From Welwitschia mirabilis (taxonomy: Eukaryota > Gnetophyta > Gnetopsida > Welwitschiales), in the NCBI GenBank assembly GCA_051453625.1, contig JBOZIK010000001.1:150195664-150259663 (forward strand): 64,000 nucleotides of DNA, read 5' to 3'. The first letter of the stretch is position 1. The number at the start of each line of letters is the position of its first letter. The notes beneath the pieces were generated by a model. It was not told the origin of the DNA and did no database searches. It was given only the letters and a program-made list of their open reading frames with translations. The position numbers and the translations under genes are program-made. Shown here one piece after another: positions 23,202 to 33,610 of this stretch.

Positions 23202-24760
23202 CTAGAGAAGAAACTCCATTTCTAATTCACCATCAACATCATCATATCTAATTGAATCTTGTGTCTTATCTACTATATATCGTGTAATAGATGATTGCAT
23301 TTGAAGCAAGCACTTATTATTATGAGAGGAAACCATATCATTCATGACATATAGATGAACTAAATCTTGGAATCTGGTGTCTTGTTTACTATCCATTATG
23401 CAGTAGATGATTGCATTTGAAGGAAGCACTTGTTATTATGAGAGGAAACCATATCATTCATAATCATCATCTAAAGCTTTATTATCTCTTACATTCATCA
23501 ATACATTTTAAAACCTTTCTTAATTTGGATCATAACCCTTTTATCTATAGACTTCATCTAATATAACAACAGTATCAAATGACCTCCATATTGCCTTCAT
23601 TTCCTTACTATCATTATATGGTGGAAAATCCTTTACTACATGTAACTAAGAAAGATCATCTATTAATATGATAATCATTCCATCAAAACTCATATGTTGG
23701 TGAGATAAAAATATCTCTTAAAGCCTTTTATCAATATTAAGTAATATCTTACTACCCATAAAACTCATCTCATTAAAAATAATTTACTTGACATTTTTTA
23801 GCCATTCTTGAAGATGTAGAAACTATCTTAATAAAGTAATATTATAGTCACCAATATTAATACCCAATGTTGAATGTATTAATCTCCCCTTGATGTTGTA
23901 TGTTGCGACTCTAGTTGGTGCTAGCATCATAATAATACTTATGTTATTTGAATACATCTTCTTAAATTCATTCCTTATAGCATGAACAAAAAAAGATTTT
24001 CTTGATTCTGCTATTCTTTGATTATCACATGTAGAGGTTGGATGTCTTCTTACTTGAATTCTTACATCACCAAATGAGATATGAGTATGTTGAAGCATGT
24101 CTTTTATTTTAAACCAAGGCTAAATAGGCAAGTTATTTGATTCATTTCATCTAATATAATAGATGATGTCTTAATACTTTGAATAAAGGAAACGACATAT
24201 TTTTAAAAATTCTTTCTCTTTATATTTTATAGATTAATTACATTTTCTATCAAGATCACATAAGCCAAGCATGTCATATTCACTTATTTAAGGTAGGGCT
24301 TCATTTATTAGATTTCTTATTAATACTTGATAATCATTTTTATAATGTTTCACATGTGATGATTCAACGTGTTCATGTTGATCATCCTTCATGGTTGCAT
24401 GTTCGAAGTCATCATCATGTGATGGACTATAAGCTCATACATATGTGTGATAGACATACATTTAGAATTTATTTCTTCATCTATGTTTTCCAAATCACCT
24501 TTGATATTTTTAAATGAATAGTGAAGAAGTAACTGAGCCCAATAATAAGCCATCTAATTGTCATCATATCTATTGGGTTGCACACAAAATCTAGAAGTAG
24601 CTCTAATAATTGCATGTTCCTTTCTAGAATACCAAGCATCGTCTCTTATTTTCCTTGTATTGAACACATAATATTTTACACAATTGAATAATGACATGCA
24701 TTCCATATGTAGGGATCTATTTAGATACTATTCTTCTAATTTGATATACACATGTTCTGT
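23202..24760 (-). pseudogene. Helitron PIF1-type helicase region remnant
   Basis: In minus-strand order: a segment near 24720-24540 with AIIRATSRFCVQPN and WAQLLLHYSFK, typical of the stretch linking Rep and helicase. The best frame is 24098-23823, containing IIMMLAPTRVATYNIKGRLI followed by HSTLGI, the APTGvAa.nI.G.TiHs.L motif of PIF1 helicases. Next come IFNEMSFMGSKILLNIDKRL (the DExS..mg.....Id.rL motif II, Asp replaced by Asn) and IILIDDLS*LHVVKDFPPY (the GDl.QLPPV motif). AIWRSFDTVVILDEVYR*KG follows, like the R-Q motif. The Walker A box was not found and may be deleted. The C-terminal part contains a 116-bp internal duplication. Confidence 0.8.
23255..23464. repeat. 116-bp tandem duplication inside the helicase remnant
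   Basis: ATGATTGCATTTGAAG at 23291 recurs at 23407, and AGAGGAAACCATATCATTCAT recurs with the same 116-bp offset. The repeat is out of keeping with the helicase family, so it is a secondary duplication. Confidence 0.85.
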
Positions 24761-25649
24761 ATCTACAATACAACTTTATCTCACTTTTTTATAGACCTTC
24801 TTAGATACATTAAGTGATACAAATATCCTATTACTTCAACCAAGGTAAGTCCCTATAACATGTGGCATGTTTTCATAGCTTCAATATCACAATTTACTAC
24901 AGTATCCATCATTAGTATTTTATAAGCTAAAATGATAGGTTCACTAGGATCTCTATCTTGTGACAACTTTATTAATGTATCAAATCTGACTTTGATTTCT
25001 TTTCTAACTTTAAGAAATACTTTGTAATATTTTATATAATAACATATTTATCAAGTATAGGTTGGAAGTCTATATTCACTTGCCATGTTTGTAAAATCAT
25101 TTTATTATAAACATTTAACCTATCATCATTTCTCCTTGGTTCATACTTCTTCTCATTATTTTCATCTATATGTAATTTAGTATTGTAAGGTTAAAAATCC
25201 CATAAAATATTACGTCTACATGAATTAATAAGCATTAGTATCTATAGTTTGAAGATATTTATTGTGTTAAAAGTGTAGTAGTATGTGGGTATCTACACAT
25301 TTGTCATCCATTTAATTTTCTCAAACATCCTTATAGCTTACAAAATATATGTCTTTGAAGACTGTTTAATAAGGTTGTATAATCTTGCTCTAGTTGCATA
25401 TGTTCAAGCACCTCTTTTTGTAATTGACATGGATGAATATTCATGTTTCTTCTTAGGGTCTATAAAATAAAAGCTATTATAAAAATTAAAATAATATAAC
25501 AAATTAAAGATGTAATAAAGAAGATATAACTTTTACTTATAGCATTAAGTTTATCACACTCATTAAATATATCATTCCATGCATGCGTGATGGAATTAAA
25601 AAATCTCTTAGCATTTGTCACTATTGTATCATCACTCTATTTAAGTTGT

Positions 25650-27851
25650 TTTATGTTAGGAGCTTCGTTTATCCATAGAAATTCATGTACATATGGAGAA
25701 CCTCTATGTTATTGTTTAAATTGTGTCTAATAGTCTACAACATTAAATTCCTTTATTAGAGCTACCTCTCTAAATTTTTAATTATGGTTGTACATGTACT
25801 CTGAGACAATGTGTGGGTTCTCAATGACATTTTGAAACTACCATCGTTTGACTTTAGAAAGATGCTGTAAAAATTCATCGGGCATAATATCATGTAGATT
25901 AGGCCAATATAAATTTGCAGCACTTAAAGTGAAGAATATTGTAGGAGTTCTAAGCTGGGTAACCATATCTAATAGCTTGCATTTGCTTTTTCTCTAGTAA
26001 GAAGGTGTACCTCTTAGAAAGCTTTCATATCTTATTAAGTTATCTATTATTGCTATTAATGGACAATTGATCATTTGTTCACATAATTTCTTTATTGTAA
26101 TTGATGCATCAACTATGTTCTTTTTGAAAAATACTATTGTAGACCTAAGTACTCCACTTCTCATAATTAGGTTAAAAATATAATACTTAAAATGAAAAAT
26201 AATTTTTGAAAGGTTAAAATTTGTTCCATTAAACTCATTAAAGAATAAAACAAATGAGAAACTGCTTACTAAAATTTTGGATGATGACTAAATCTTCCAT
26301 CTTTGTATCTTAAAAGATGCTTTGCAAACTCATGTAGCTTAACATTCTTAACTCGCATGTGAGAATATAACACTTACCTATAGGAAACAATGATAGAAAT
26401 GATATTGATATCATACCTCTAGCATTAAACTCATTAACTGGTGACTCTCTTAGTAGTGACCATTAAGCATTTATTAAAGGATTGTTATATAATTTTTGCA
26501 GTCAATTCTTTATAGCATTAAGTTCCATTTTAAGTTAAGGACATCAAGTGGTAATTGAGTATGTGTGCTAAATAATGTTGGACTCTTTTATTTCTAGAAT
26601 CGAACCATCAAAATGTAGCTTCATTTACACTTTATCTTCATTAAGAGTAAGGTCTCAAAGAATATGAAATACATTAACATCTTCATCATAACTAGTGTCA
26701 TCTAAGGCATGCATATTTTTTTTAGTATCTTTATAGAAAGGATCATTCTCCTTCTTAAAGAATAAGGCATGATAAACTCACATCTTATTTATAATAGAAT
26801 CATATTCTATGCTGATTTGATCCGTTCTTTTTAAAGTAAAGATTCGTATTTGTGTAATTTCATAGGATAAAATCCTAGTAATATGTGCTAAATCTTGTGA
26901 AAAGATAATTATGCACCCTAATATACCACTTAACCATTAATTGCATGTGTAACTTGAAGCAATGAATTTATCCTTGAAATGAACATCTCTTCAACCTATG
27001 TAAGATGGGTTACAATAAATGGTCAAGACCCTTGCTCTTTAAAGAAAAGAAATGTCTGATTTCTTCAGCATCAACTGGGATGCCTTTCTTTTTCTCATAT
27101 TGACACCATCTATAGGTAGTGCCATGTCTACCTTTTACCAATTTTATAAACTAATACATATCATTAGAAATTATGCATAATATTGATTATGCAAATACTT
27201 GTATTTCTCTCCAAAATGTCTTAATTCCTTTAGAGATATCACCATGATGTTTATGTAAGTTAGGATATAGAGGTTAATCCAATGTTTACTTAAGGGTTCT
27301 TGTAAAGGAGATGACATTGAAGTTTGATACTATTGCATTACATTACCATTTTTTCATCATTTTCTTCATAAGCATAATTGTTAATTATAATAAACATTCT
27401 CTTCCATAATCTCTTTATGTCGATTTACGTATTCTTGTATTCTTGTTAATAGTAAATGACTTTGTGTGTTAGACATGTGACTTGTAGATGTCATATCATT
27501 ATTTACTAATTAATCATTGACTTCTACTAAAAAGATTATTTCCATAGGCATGTCTTCCACTTATTGATTTATTTCTTACATTATATGATCATTCAAGTAT
27601 CATAATGTAATACTAGATGATGTAGTACTTTGTTGAAGAGATACATTATTCATGTTATTTATAAACATTAAAAATATTAACTTTGTTACAAATCTAGTTT
27701 TGATAAAATAGTAAAGCTATAAACAAAATTAACTCGTACCTTCTTGATTATTATTGTTACTATTATCATTACATATGTTTAAAAGGTTTGATAAGTAAGC
27801 AATTTCCCTATGAAGTCTTTGCCTCTTACGATATCTTCTTTTCCTTTTCAT
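25650..27851 (-). pseudogene. Helitron Rep (Helitron_like_N) region remnant
   Basis: Near 25990-25900 the minus strand reads QLRTPTIFFTLSAANLYWPN then LHDIMPDEF, the LGTPTfFlTlSaadlhWp.L signature of Helitron_like_N. ENPHIVSEYMYNH follows, matching nPhiva.yf. At 25712-25660 lies HRGSPYVHEFLWINEAP, the rolling-circle HUH box (normally RGSPHiHg.lWl), with the first catalytic His changed to Tyr. Between 27300 and 26980 a frame includes KTFWREIQVFA, GRHGTTYRWCQYEKKKGIPV and AEEIRHFFSLKSKG, without a domain I can name. Numerous stops interrupt it. Confidence 0.8.
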
Positions 27852-27949
27852 GATTAAGAGCTCATTGGTATTACATCTTAGACTTCATTCTATAGAAATG
27901 AAAAGGGATAGTAAAAACTACATCTAACAAATAAATGTAACTGACAAAA

Positions 27950-28500
27950 TGTACTAAACTTAAAAAACTTTTAGATAATTAAAGTTTTAAAAAACTATGA
28001 AAAAAGAATTAAAATAAAAGAACTCATTTTTATAAAAACCTAATTTAAAAATACTATTTTAAAAAAATCGTAGTTAAAAAATTTCTAAAAAACTTACATT
28101 ACGAAAAACTTAATTTACAAAATATTTATTATAAAACATAAGCATGATTTAAATAGATTAAATTAAAAAACTTAATTTAAAAAGGCTAATATAACAAAAG
28201 AAAACTTAATATTACAAGCTAACCTCTTAAAAATAAACTAAATTTAAAAACAATTATGAAAAAGATATAATTTAAAATACTTAATTCTATTAAAAACTTA
28301 ATTAATAAAAAACCAAATTTTAAAAAATTGTCATTTAACAAATAAACTTGATCTACAAAAAAATAATTTAACAAACATAATATTAAGAAGTTTAATATTA
28401 AAAAAAGAAAATATAATATAAAATAGGAAGATATTAATCTATAGTTTAAAAAATAATATAAAAATAATAATAAAGTTATAAGACATAATTAATTTAAAAC
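27950..28500. repeat. A-rich degenerate short-period repeat
   Basis: The plus strand is strongly A-rich, with a loosely recurring AAAAACTTAATTTAAAA-type unit of about 17-20 bp. It lies upstream of the Helitron gene start. It could be a decayed minisatellite or part of the Helitron 5' region. Confidence 0.5.
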
Positions 28501-29180
28501 TTGTTATTATTCTTTTCTCCATTATATGTTTTCCATTATTTTTTTTAGTTCTTATATCTATGATATTTAAAAAATGAAATTTTTTAAAAAAGATTTAAAA
28601 TATACGAATCTATTATATATTAGAGAGATAGTGTAAATTATGTTTAACTAATAATGTATAGATGTTATAAATATTTTACAAAACTTAATTATTACTTGTA
28701 TCATTATTATTATTATGTTTATTCAAATTCTCTTTATCAACATAAAAAAGTTATATTTTAGTTTTAGCTTAGAGATTTTCTTATTATTTATGTAAAAATA
28801 ACCAAAGAAAAATAAACATTACTATTAAAAATTAATTTAGTAAGTAAAAATCTAAAATTTTAAATTGGTATTGCAATATTTTTCAAATTCTTGAAGTGAA
28901 AGTAGTTATTAAGCATACTATCTTTAATGAATAGATCATAGAAGATTTAATTTTTCATTATGAGAATGCAGAAAAATGGAATGAATTAGAAAAAGAAGCA
29001 TACTTTTAAAGGGAGAGAATTCCCTTTTTCAGAGCAAATTCCACTTCTTTAGAGCAAATTTTACTTCTACATAGTGAAATATTTAGAGCAACTTTACTTT
29101 TGAAAATGTAAATCCTTATTTATCATATTTTGATTGTATGCATTAGTTTGAACATTGTTTTATAGGTTGAACAAGGCTCC
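28501..29180. other. AT-rich DNA without recognisable features
   Basis: No domain, LTR or RNA gene recognised. Short repeated strings (AGAGCAAATT.. CACTTC twice near 29030-29060) occur, but no larger unit. Confidence 0.4.
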
Positions 29181-29530
29181 ATTAATTTAGGTTTATCATT
29201 TCAAAAATTACTTTTTTGGTTTTTAACTAAAGATACAATTTTAATATGCCCATTAAATTAGGTTTGCTAATTTAAAATTTAGTTTTCATTTTTTAACCAA
29301 AGATGTAATTTTAGTATGACCCCATAATTATGTTTACCATTTAAAAAATTAGTTTTTTGTTCCTTATTTAAACATATATATTTAATGTGTCCTCAAAGAT
29401 TGGTTTGCCATTTCAAAAATTATTTTTTGTTTTTTAACTAAAAATATAATTTTAGTATGGCCCTAAAATCAAAAATTAGATTTTTGTTTTTTAATTGAAG
29501 ATAATTTTAGTTTTGTTCTAAAAATAGCTT
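29181..29530. repeat. 71-bp tandem repeat, about five units
   Basis: Units begin near 29181, 29252, 29324, 29395 and 29465. Each has a TTAGGTTTGCCATTTAAAA-like start, then a T-run, TTTTTAACTAAAGAT and AATTTTAGTATG. The last unit is shortened. Further diverged pieces continue to about 29760. Confidence 0.8.
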
Positions 29531-30314
29531 TGGCTTTTCAACATTTATTATGTTTACCATTTCAAATGTTATTAGGTTTGCCATTTAAAAGTTGACTACA
29601 TTGACTATTTTAGAAGTTATTACATTTCATCTTTCAAAATCTTTTAGGTTTGCCATTTTAATATTTATTTCTTGACTATTCCAAAATTAATTAATTTTTC
29701 CATTTCAAAAGAAAATTACTTGTTTTTTAACTAAAAATATAATTTTAATATTAAAAACTATTTTCTGAAAAAAGGCCTAATGCTGTCTTGGACATATTAG
29801 TGACTGAGGATTGGCCTCTTAGCCAAAGAAAGTACTAGTTACATATAGGTAAAGTTTGATCCTATGTTTTAGTAAGTATCATAATTACTAAATCCAAAAA
29901 GGAAAAGCTAGTACATGGGAAGAGTATTTAAGTTGGGGTATTATATAAGGGTATTAGAGCTATAAGTTAATTAAAATCACATTTATATTAATGACCTATG
30001 TCAAGTTTTACCATCTACTAATTTTATAAGATTTATGAAGATATTGAAACACAAATAAATATGATAGATAATCATGAAATAAATTATATTCAAAAAAACC
30101 CTATTACCTAAATAATCTTGGAAGAAAAATTAAATTATGATAATGTATTTAAGAACTCTACCACTTTATAAGTAAGAGTAATAATCATTTAGGAAAATTA
30201 AAATTTGTATCAAGAGTTTAGAATAGTTAAATTTTTACCTACGAAACTTGATTCCGTAGATGGTACCTTAGACAACTTGACCTTTTAAGGAAATTAAGAA
30301 AATAAAAATTTATT

Positions 30315-30316
<2 letters not shown>

Positions 30317-30360
<44 letters not shown>

Positions 30361-30396
30361 GTGCGCGTGTGTGCGCGTGTGTGGACGTTTGTGTGT
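30317..30396. repeat. (GT)n microsatellite
   Basis: A pure GT run of about 20 units is followed by interrupted GT with GCGT variants. The open frame across it on the minus strand (His-Thr repeats) is a by-product. Confidence 0.95.
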
Positions 30397-30772
30397 ACAC
30401 ACCTAAAACTAAATAAATTTTTAACCATATAACCATTTTAGGTTAATTATATTATAATCATTTTTTAAATCTTTTCAAATTTTTCTAATTATATGGTTGT
30501 ATACCCTTCTTGGCTATTAGTAACTCATGAACATTATGAATCATATTTGCTTAAAATAAAGGAAGTAAAGTAGCTTGATTATTTCATTTAGTTTAAAGAA
30601 TGAATGAATACATTAGTAACAACTAATTACCTAATGATGATAGCACTATTTTTATTGAGATCATATAAAATTATTAAATTAAATCTTTAAAAATATAATA
30701 TTTATTGTATTCCAAACTTAATCTTGTAATATATTCCACTTTTTATAAATGAATCACTATTGCTGATTAAGT

Positions 30773-30838
30773 CTTGATGATAATGTAGTTGCACTAACTA
30801 GACTTTCTTGATGATAATGTAGTTGCACTAACTAGACT
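30773..30838. repeat. 33-bp perfect tandem duplication
   Basis: CTTGATGATAATGTAGTTGC and the next 13 bases, ending in TAGACTTT, occur twice in immediate succession (30773 and 30806). With no visible divergence it must be younger than the surrounding decay. Confidence 0.9.
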
Positions 30839-31049
30839 TTGTCAACATAACTTAAGCTAGACAATAACTTAATAATAGAAATTAACCTTTATTTAATCTT
30901 AATATAAAGGTCTTGATTAATGTGTTCATGTTATTCTTATCATAAACGATAGGTAAGTGATAAAGTGAAATAATTTATGACATTACAGTCATAATGGCCA
31001 AGTTTATAATGAATAAATTCTTATAGTTTAACTTCTTTTTTTAGGTGAT

Positions 31050-32290
31050 AATACACTAGAGCTTCCTACAAAGTTATCCAATTTTATTATTATGCTAAGA
31101 AAAGCATGCAATTATTGATGAAACTGCATTCCAAATTATTGGAATTGAAGAATACAAGTCCCATAAAATTTTCCCCAAAACTAAAACACAAAGAGAGAAG
31201 GGAAGAGGAGATCTAATCATTCACTTCAATTAATTTAGCATTTACACATCACTTGGAGAGTGGAAAGAGACATGTTTAATTTGATTTGATTATTTGTTTT
31301 AAGTTGTAATTTGAGCAGACAACATAGATTTGGTAACTTTATCATGGGAGTAACTCTACTAGCCCCATCTAGACCAGTTGCAGAAGACGAATCCTACCCT
31401 TTGAAGCATTAAAATGATAATGGTGGTTCAAGATCAGTTGCAAGAAGAGGAAGAGAAATGAATTTGACATCCTAAAAAATAGTAAGCCAAAAAGCAGACA
31501 AGTCCAATCTATATATAGAATTTCTATTTTGGTAACAAATTCTCTTGCATATTTGAATTCCACTTCGTCTTCCTCAAGAAAAGATTTCAGAAAATGTGTT
31601 TGTTCTAATATAGTTCATACATAGGCTGTGCTTTATGATTCTAACATAAAGTAGTCATAGGCTGATAAGAGAAAGTGTTCCTAGCCTTTTTCGAAGGTTG
31701 TTTCAAGTCCTGAAAGCCTTTGGTTTTGAAAGCACAGCACTCTGTAGAAAGAATCATTGAAATATTTGAGTGACATAACCATACCATTGAAATTCATGGA
31801 TAATTTCATTTCATCAAATATGCCTCTACAAGAAGATTAAGCTTGATAGGAAGAAAACTTCAAAGATAAAAATCTATAGAAATAGAAACTATGAGGCCAC
31901 TAGAGAATTTACACTTACATGCAAATTTAGTGTATAGAGAGAAAATCAATAGTGACCATGAAAGAAGCTAAGTATGTAACTTTGATGGCTGCAGAGGGAT
32001 GATGTTGTTGGGTATTCAAGTCATGGCTTTTGGTGTGAGGTAAAGGGCCCAAAAATTAATATTAGAGCCATAATTGTTGGCTCATCTTGGGTTCGTGTCT
32101 TCTCAATTGCTTCTTGATTCATGTGAGAACTTAGCATATGGATCAAAGGGAAGATTATTGGGTATGTAGTTCCCATTCTTAGCTTGATAAGTGAATAATT
32201 ATAAAGGATTCTAGNNNNNNNNNNAGTTTCCCAGATTCCACCCAAGTCATGACTTTTGGTGTGATGATAAAGGGATCAATAGATGCCATA
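31050..32290. other. Less AT-rich segment of unknown nature, with a direct repeat around a gap
   Basis: Composition is noticeably less AT-rich than the neighbours and has purine-rich stretches (AGAAGAGGAAGAGAAATG near 31445). No frame longer than about 65 codons exists and none shows a known domain. A direct repeat of about 35 bp (CAAGTCATGGCTTTTGGTGT at 32016, CAAGTCATGACTTTTGGTGT at about 32243) brackets the 10-N gap. It may be a captured untranslated gene piece or a younger insertion. Confidence 0.4.
32215..32224. other. Assembly gap (10 N)
   Basis: Ten unresolved bases between two halves of a short direct repeat. A local repeat probably broke the assembly here. Confidence 1.
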
Positions 32291-33129
32291 GATGGTAGTC
32301 GATGTATCTCACTGAAATTTCACTAGTGTTCAAGCTACAAAACTTACTTTGACATTTCTAATTATGGCCTACATTGATACTTCAAAAAATCCATTATCAT
32401 CAGCTCTCATTAGTTCCATAAATTTGATAAAGATTGACTTCTAATTTTAGAATTTTAAAGCAAATCTTAAGTTCATGCCAACCAATGCTCTTAATGCTAC
32501 TTATGATCTTATTCCTTTGTGTATAACTTATAAGATTTTTCATAGGCTACTTAACTACATTTTATTTGTAATAGTAAAAAATTTTAATATCCTAGCTAAT
32601 AGAAGTAGTGTTCCCATGCTATTACTCTCTCTATTAGTTATTCTCATGTCTTGGGAAATTAGGAGATATTAGGATCTTATTTTAAATAAATGTATGATCA
32701 TATTCCAAAGATACTTTACTTGCAAATGAATTAACATGATGATCCATGATATTCTAATAGCCTTGCTATCACACTTTCATTTATTCTTTTTTCTTATACT
32801 TATTTATCTATATTATAATATTGTTAAGTTTATTATTTATTAGTAGTAATTAAAATCCATGAAATATGATGCATATTAAGTTTCATGTGACTTTATATTT
32901 GATTTTGTGATTGATATGCTATTCATAATAGGTTGCATTATTTCATAAATAAGCTCTAGGACATTGTTTATAAAAATTATTTAATAGCATAATGATTAAG
33001 ATAATTTTCCTTAATGTTATTATGTTTTTCTATTAGAATATCTAGCATAATATTTTCTTCATGTCATAATAGATTAATAAAGTGTGTTTACATATTAGAT
33101 AATAGTTATTTTTATTAATACCTTACATC
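32291..33129. other. AT-rich DNA without recognisable features
   Basis: A plus-strand open frame at 32475-32672 has no recognisable domain and AT-driven composition, so I treat it as chance. No repeats were recognised. Confidence 0.4.
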
Positions 33130-33610
33130 ATGGTTGGATCTTCCACCATTGAAGTGCAACTATTCTATCCTATACCATGAATGATTTTAGCTATTACAAG
33201 GCATGATGGTTTATTTTTACTTAGTAGTTATTTTTATTTTTATGTTATATGTTGGATATGTACTTTTCTTATGAAGTGTAAATCTCATGCATCATAATGA
33301 GCCTAAATGTGTTTAGAATTAGCTTTATCGATTAATGTGCTAGGATATGCCTACTAATGAAAGCTAATGTTTTATATTCTTTTAAAATTTTAATTTTCTA
33401 TATCATTAAATGTTTTTTTTAATTAGTTGTGTTTCTTGTTTAGATTGCATTATGATTGGATATTCTTCTTGTGAAGTATAGATCTCTTACACCATGATAA
33501 GATTTTTCGTCTAAGTGTGCTTAAGATTATCTGTATCAGTCAATGTTCTAGGATATGCCTATTAATGAGAGTTACTATTTTTTATTCATTTATAATCATA
33601 ATTCTATTAT
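33130..33610. repeat. About 204-bp tandem repeat, two full units and a partial
   Basis: CTAGGATATGCCTACTAATGA near 33342 recurs as CTAGGATATGCCTATTAATGA near 33550. GAAGTGTAAATCTCATGCATC (about 33274) pairs with GAAGTATAGATCTCTTACACC (about 33473). A partial earlier unit begins at about 33130 (TTGGATCTTCCACCATTGAAG). Confidence 0.75.

Larger units (their letters stand above)
22900..27851 (-). mobile_element. Decayed autonomous Helitron (Rep/helicase)
   Basis: Minus-strand motifs run in the order of a plant Helitron transposase: a basic start near 27851 (MKRKRRYRKRQRLHREIAYL), a Helitron_like_N Rep region near 26000-25650, and a PIF1-type helicase near 24110-23200. Helitrons move by rolling-circle replication with this protein. 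Stops, frameshifts and replaced catalytic residues show it is dead. The limits given are those of coding remnants, not true termini. The basic start is followed by a possible 5' splice site (GGTACGAG), so the gene may have had an intron. Confidence 0.8.

Noticed and set aside
30239-30436. Open frame with His-Thr repeats
   Set aside because: It is only the GT microsatellite read on the minus strand.
32475-32672. Small plus-strand frame
   Set aside because: No domain, AT-driven composition, isolated; expected by chance in AT-rich DNA of this length.
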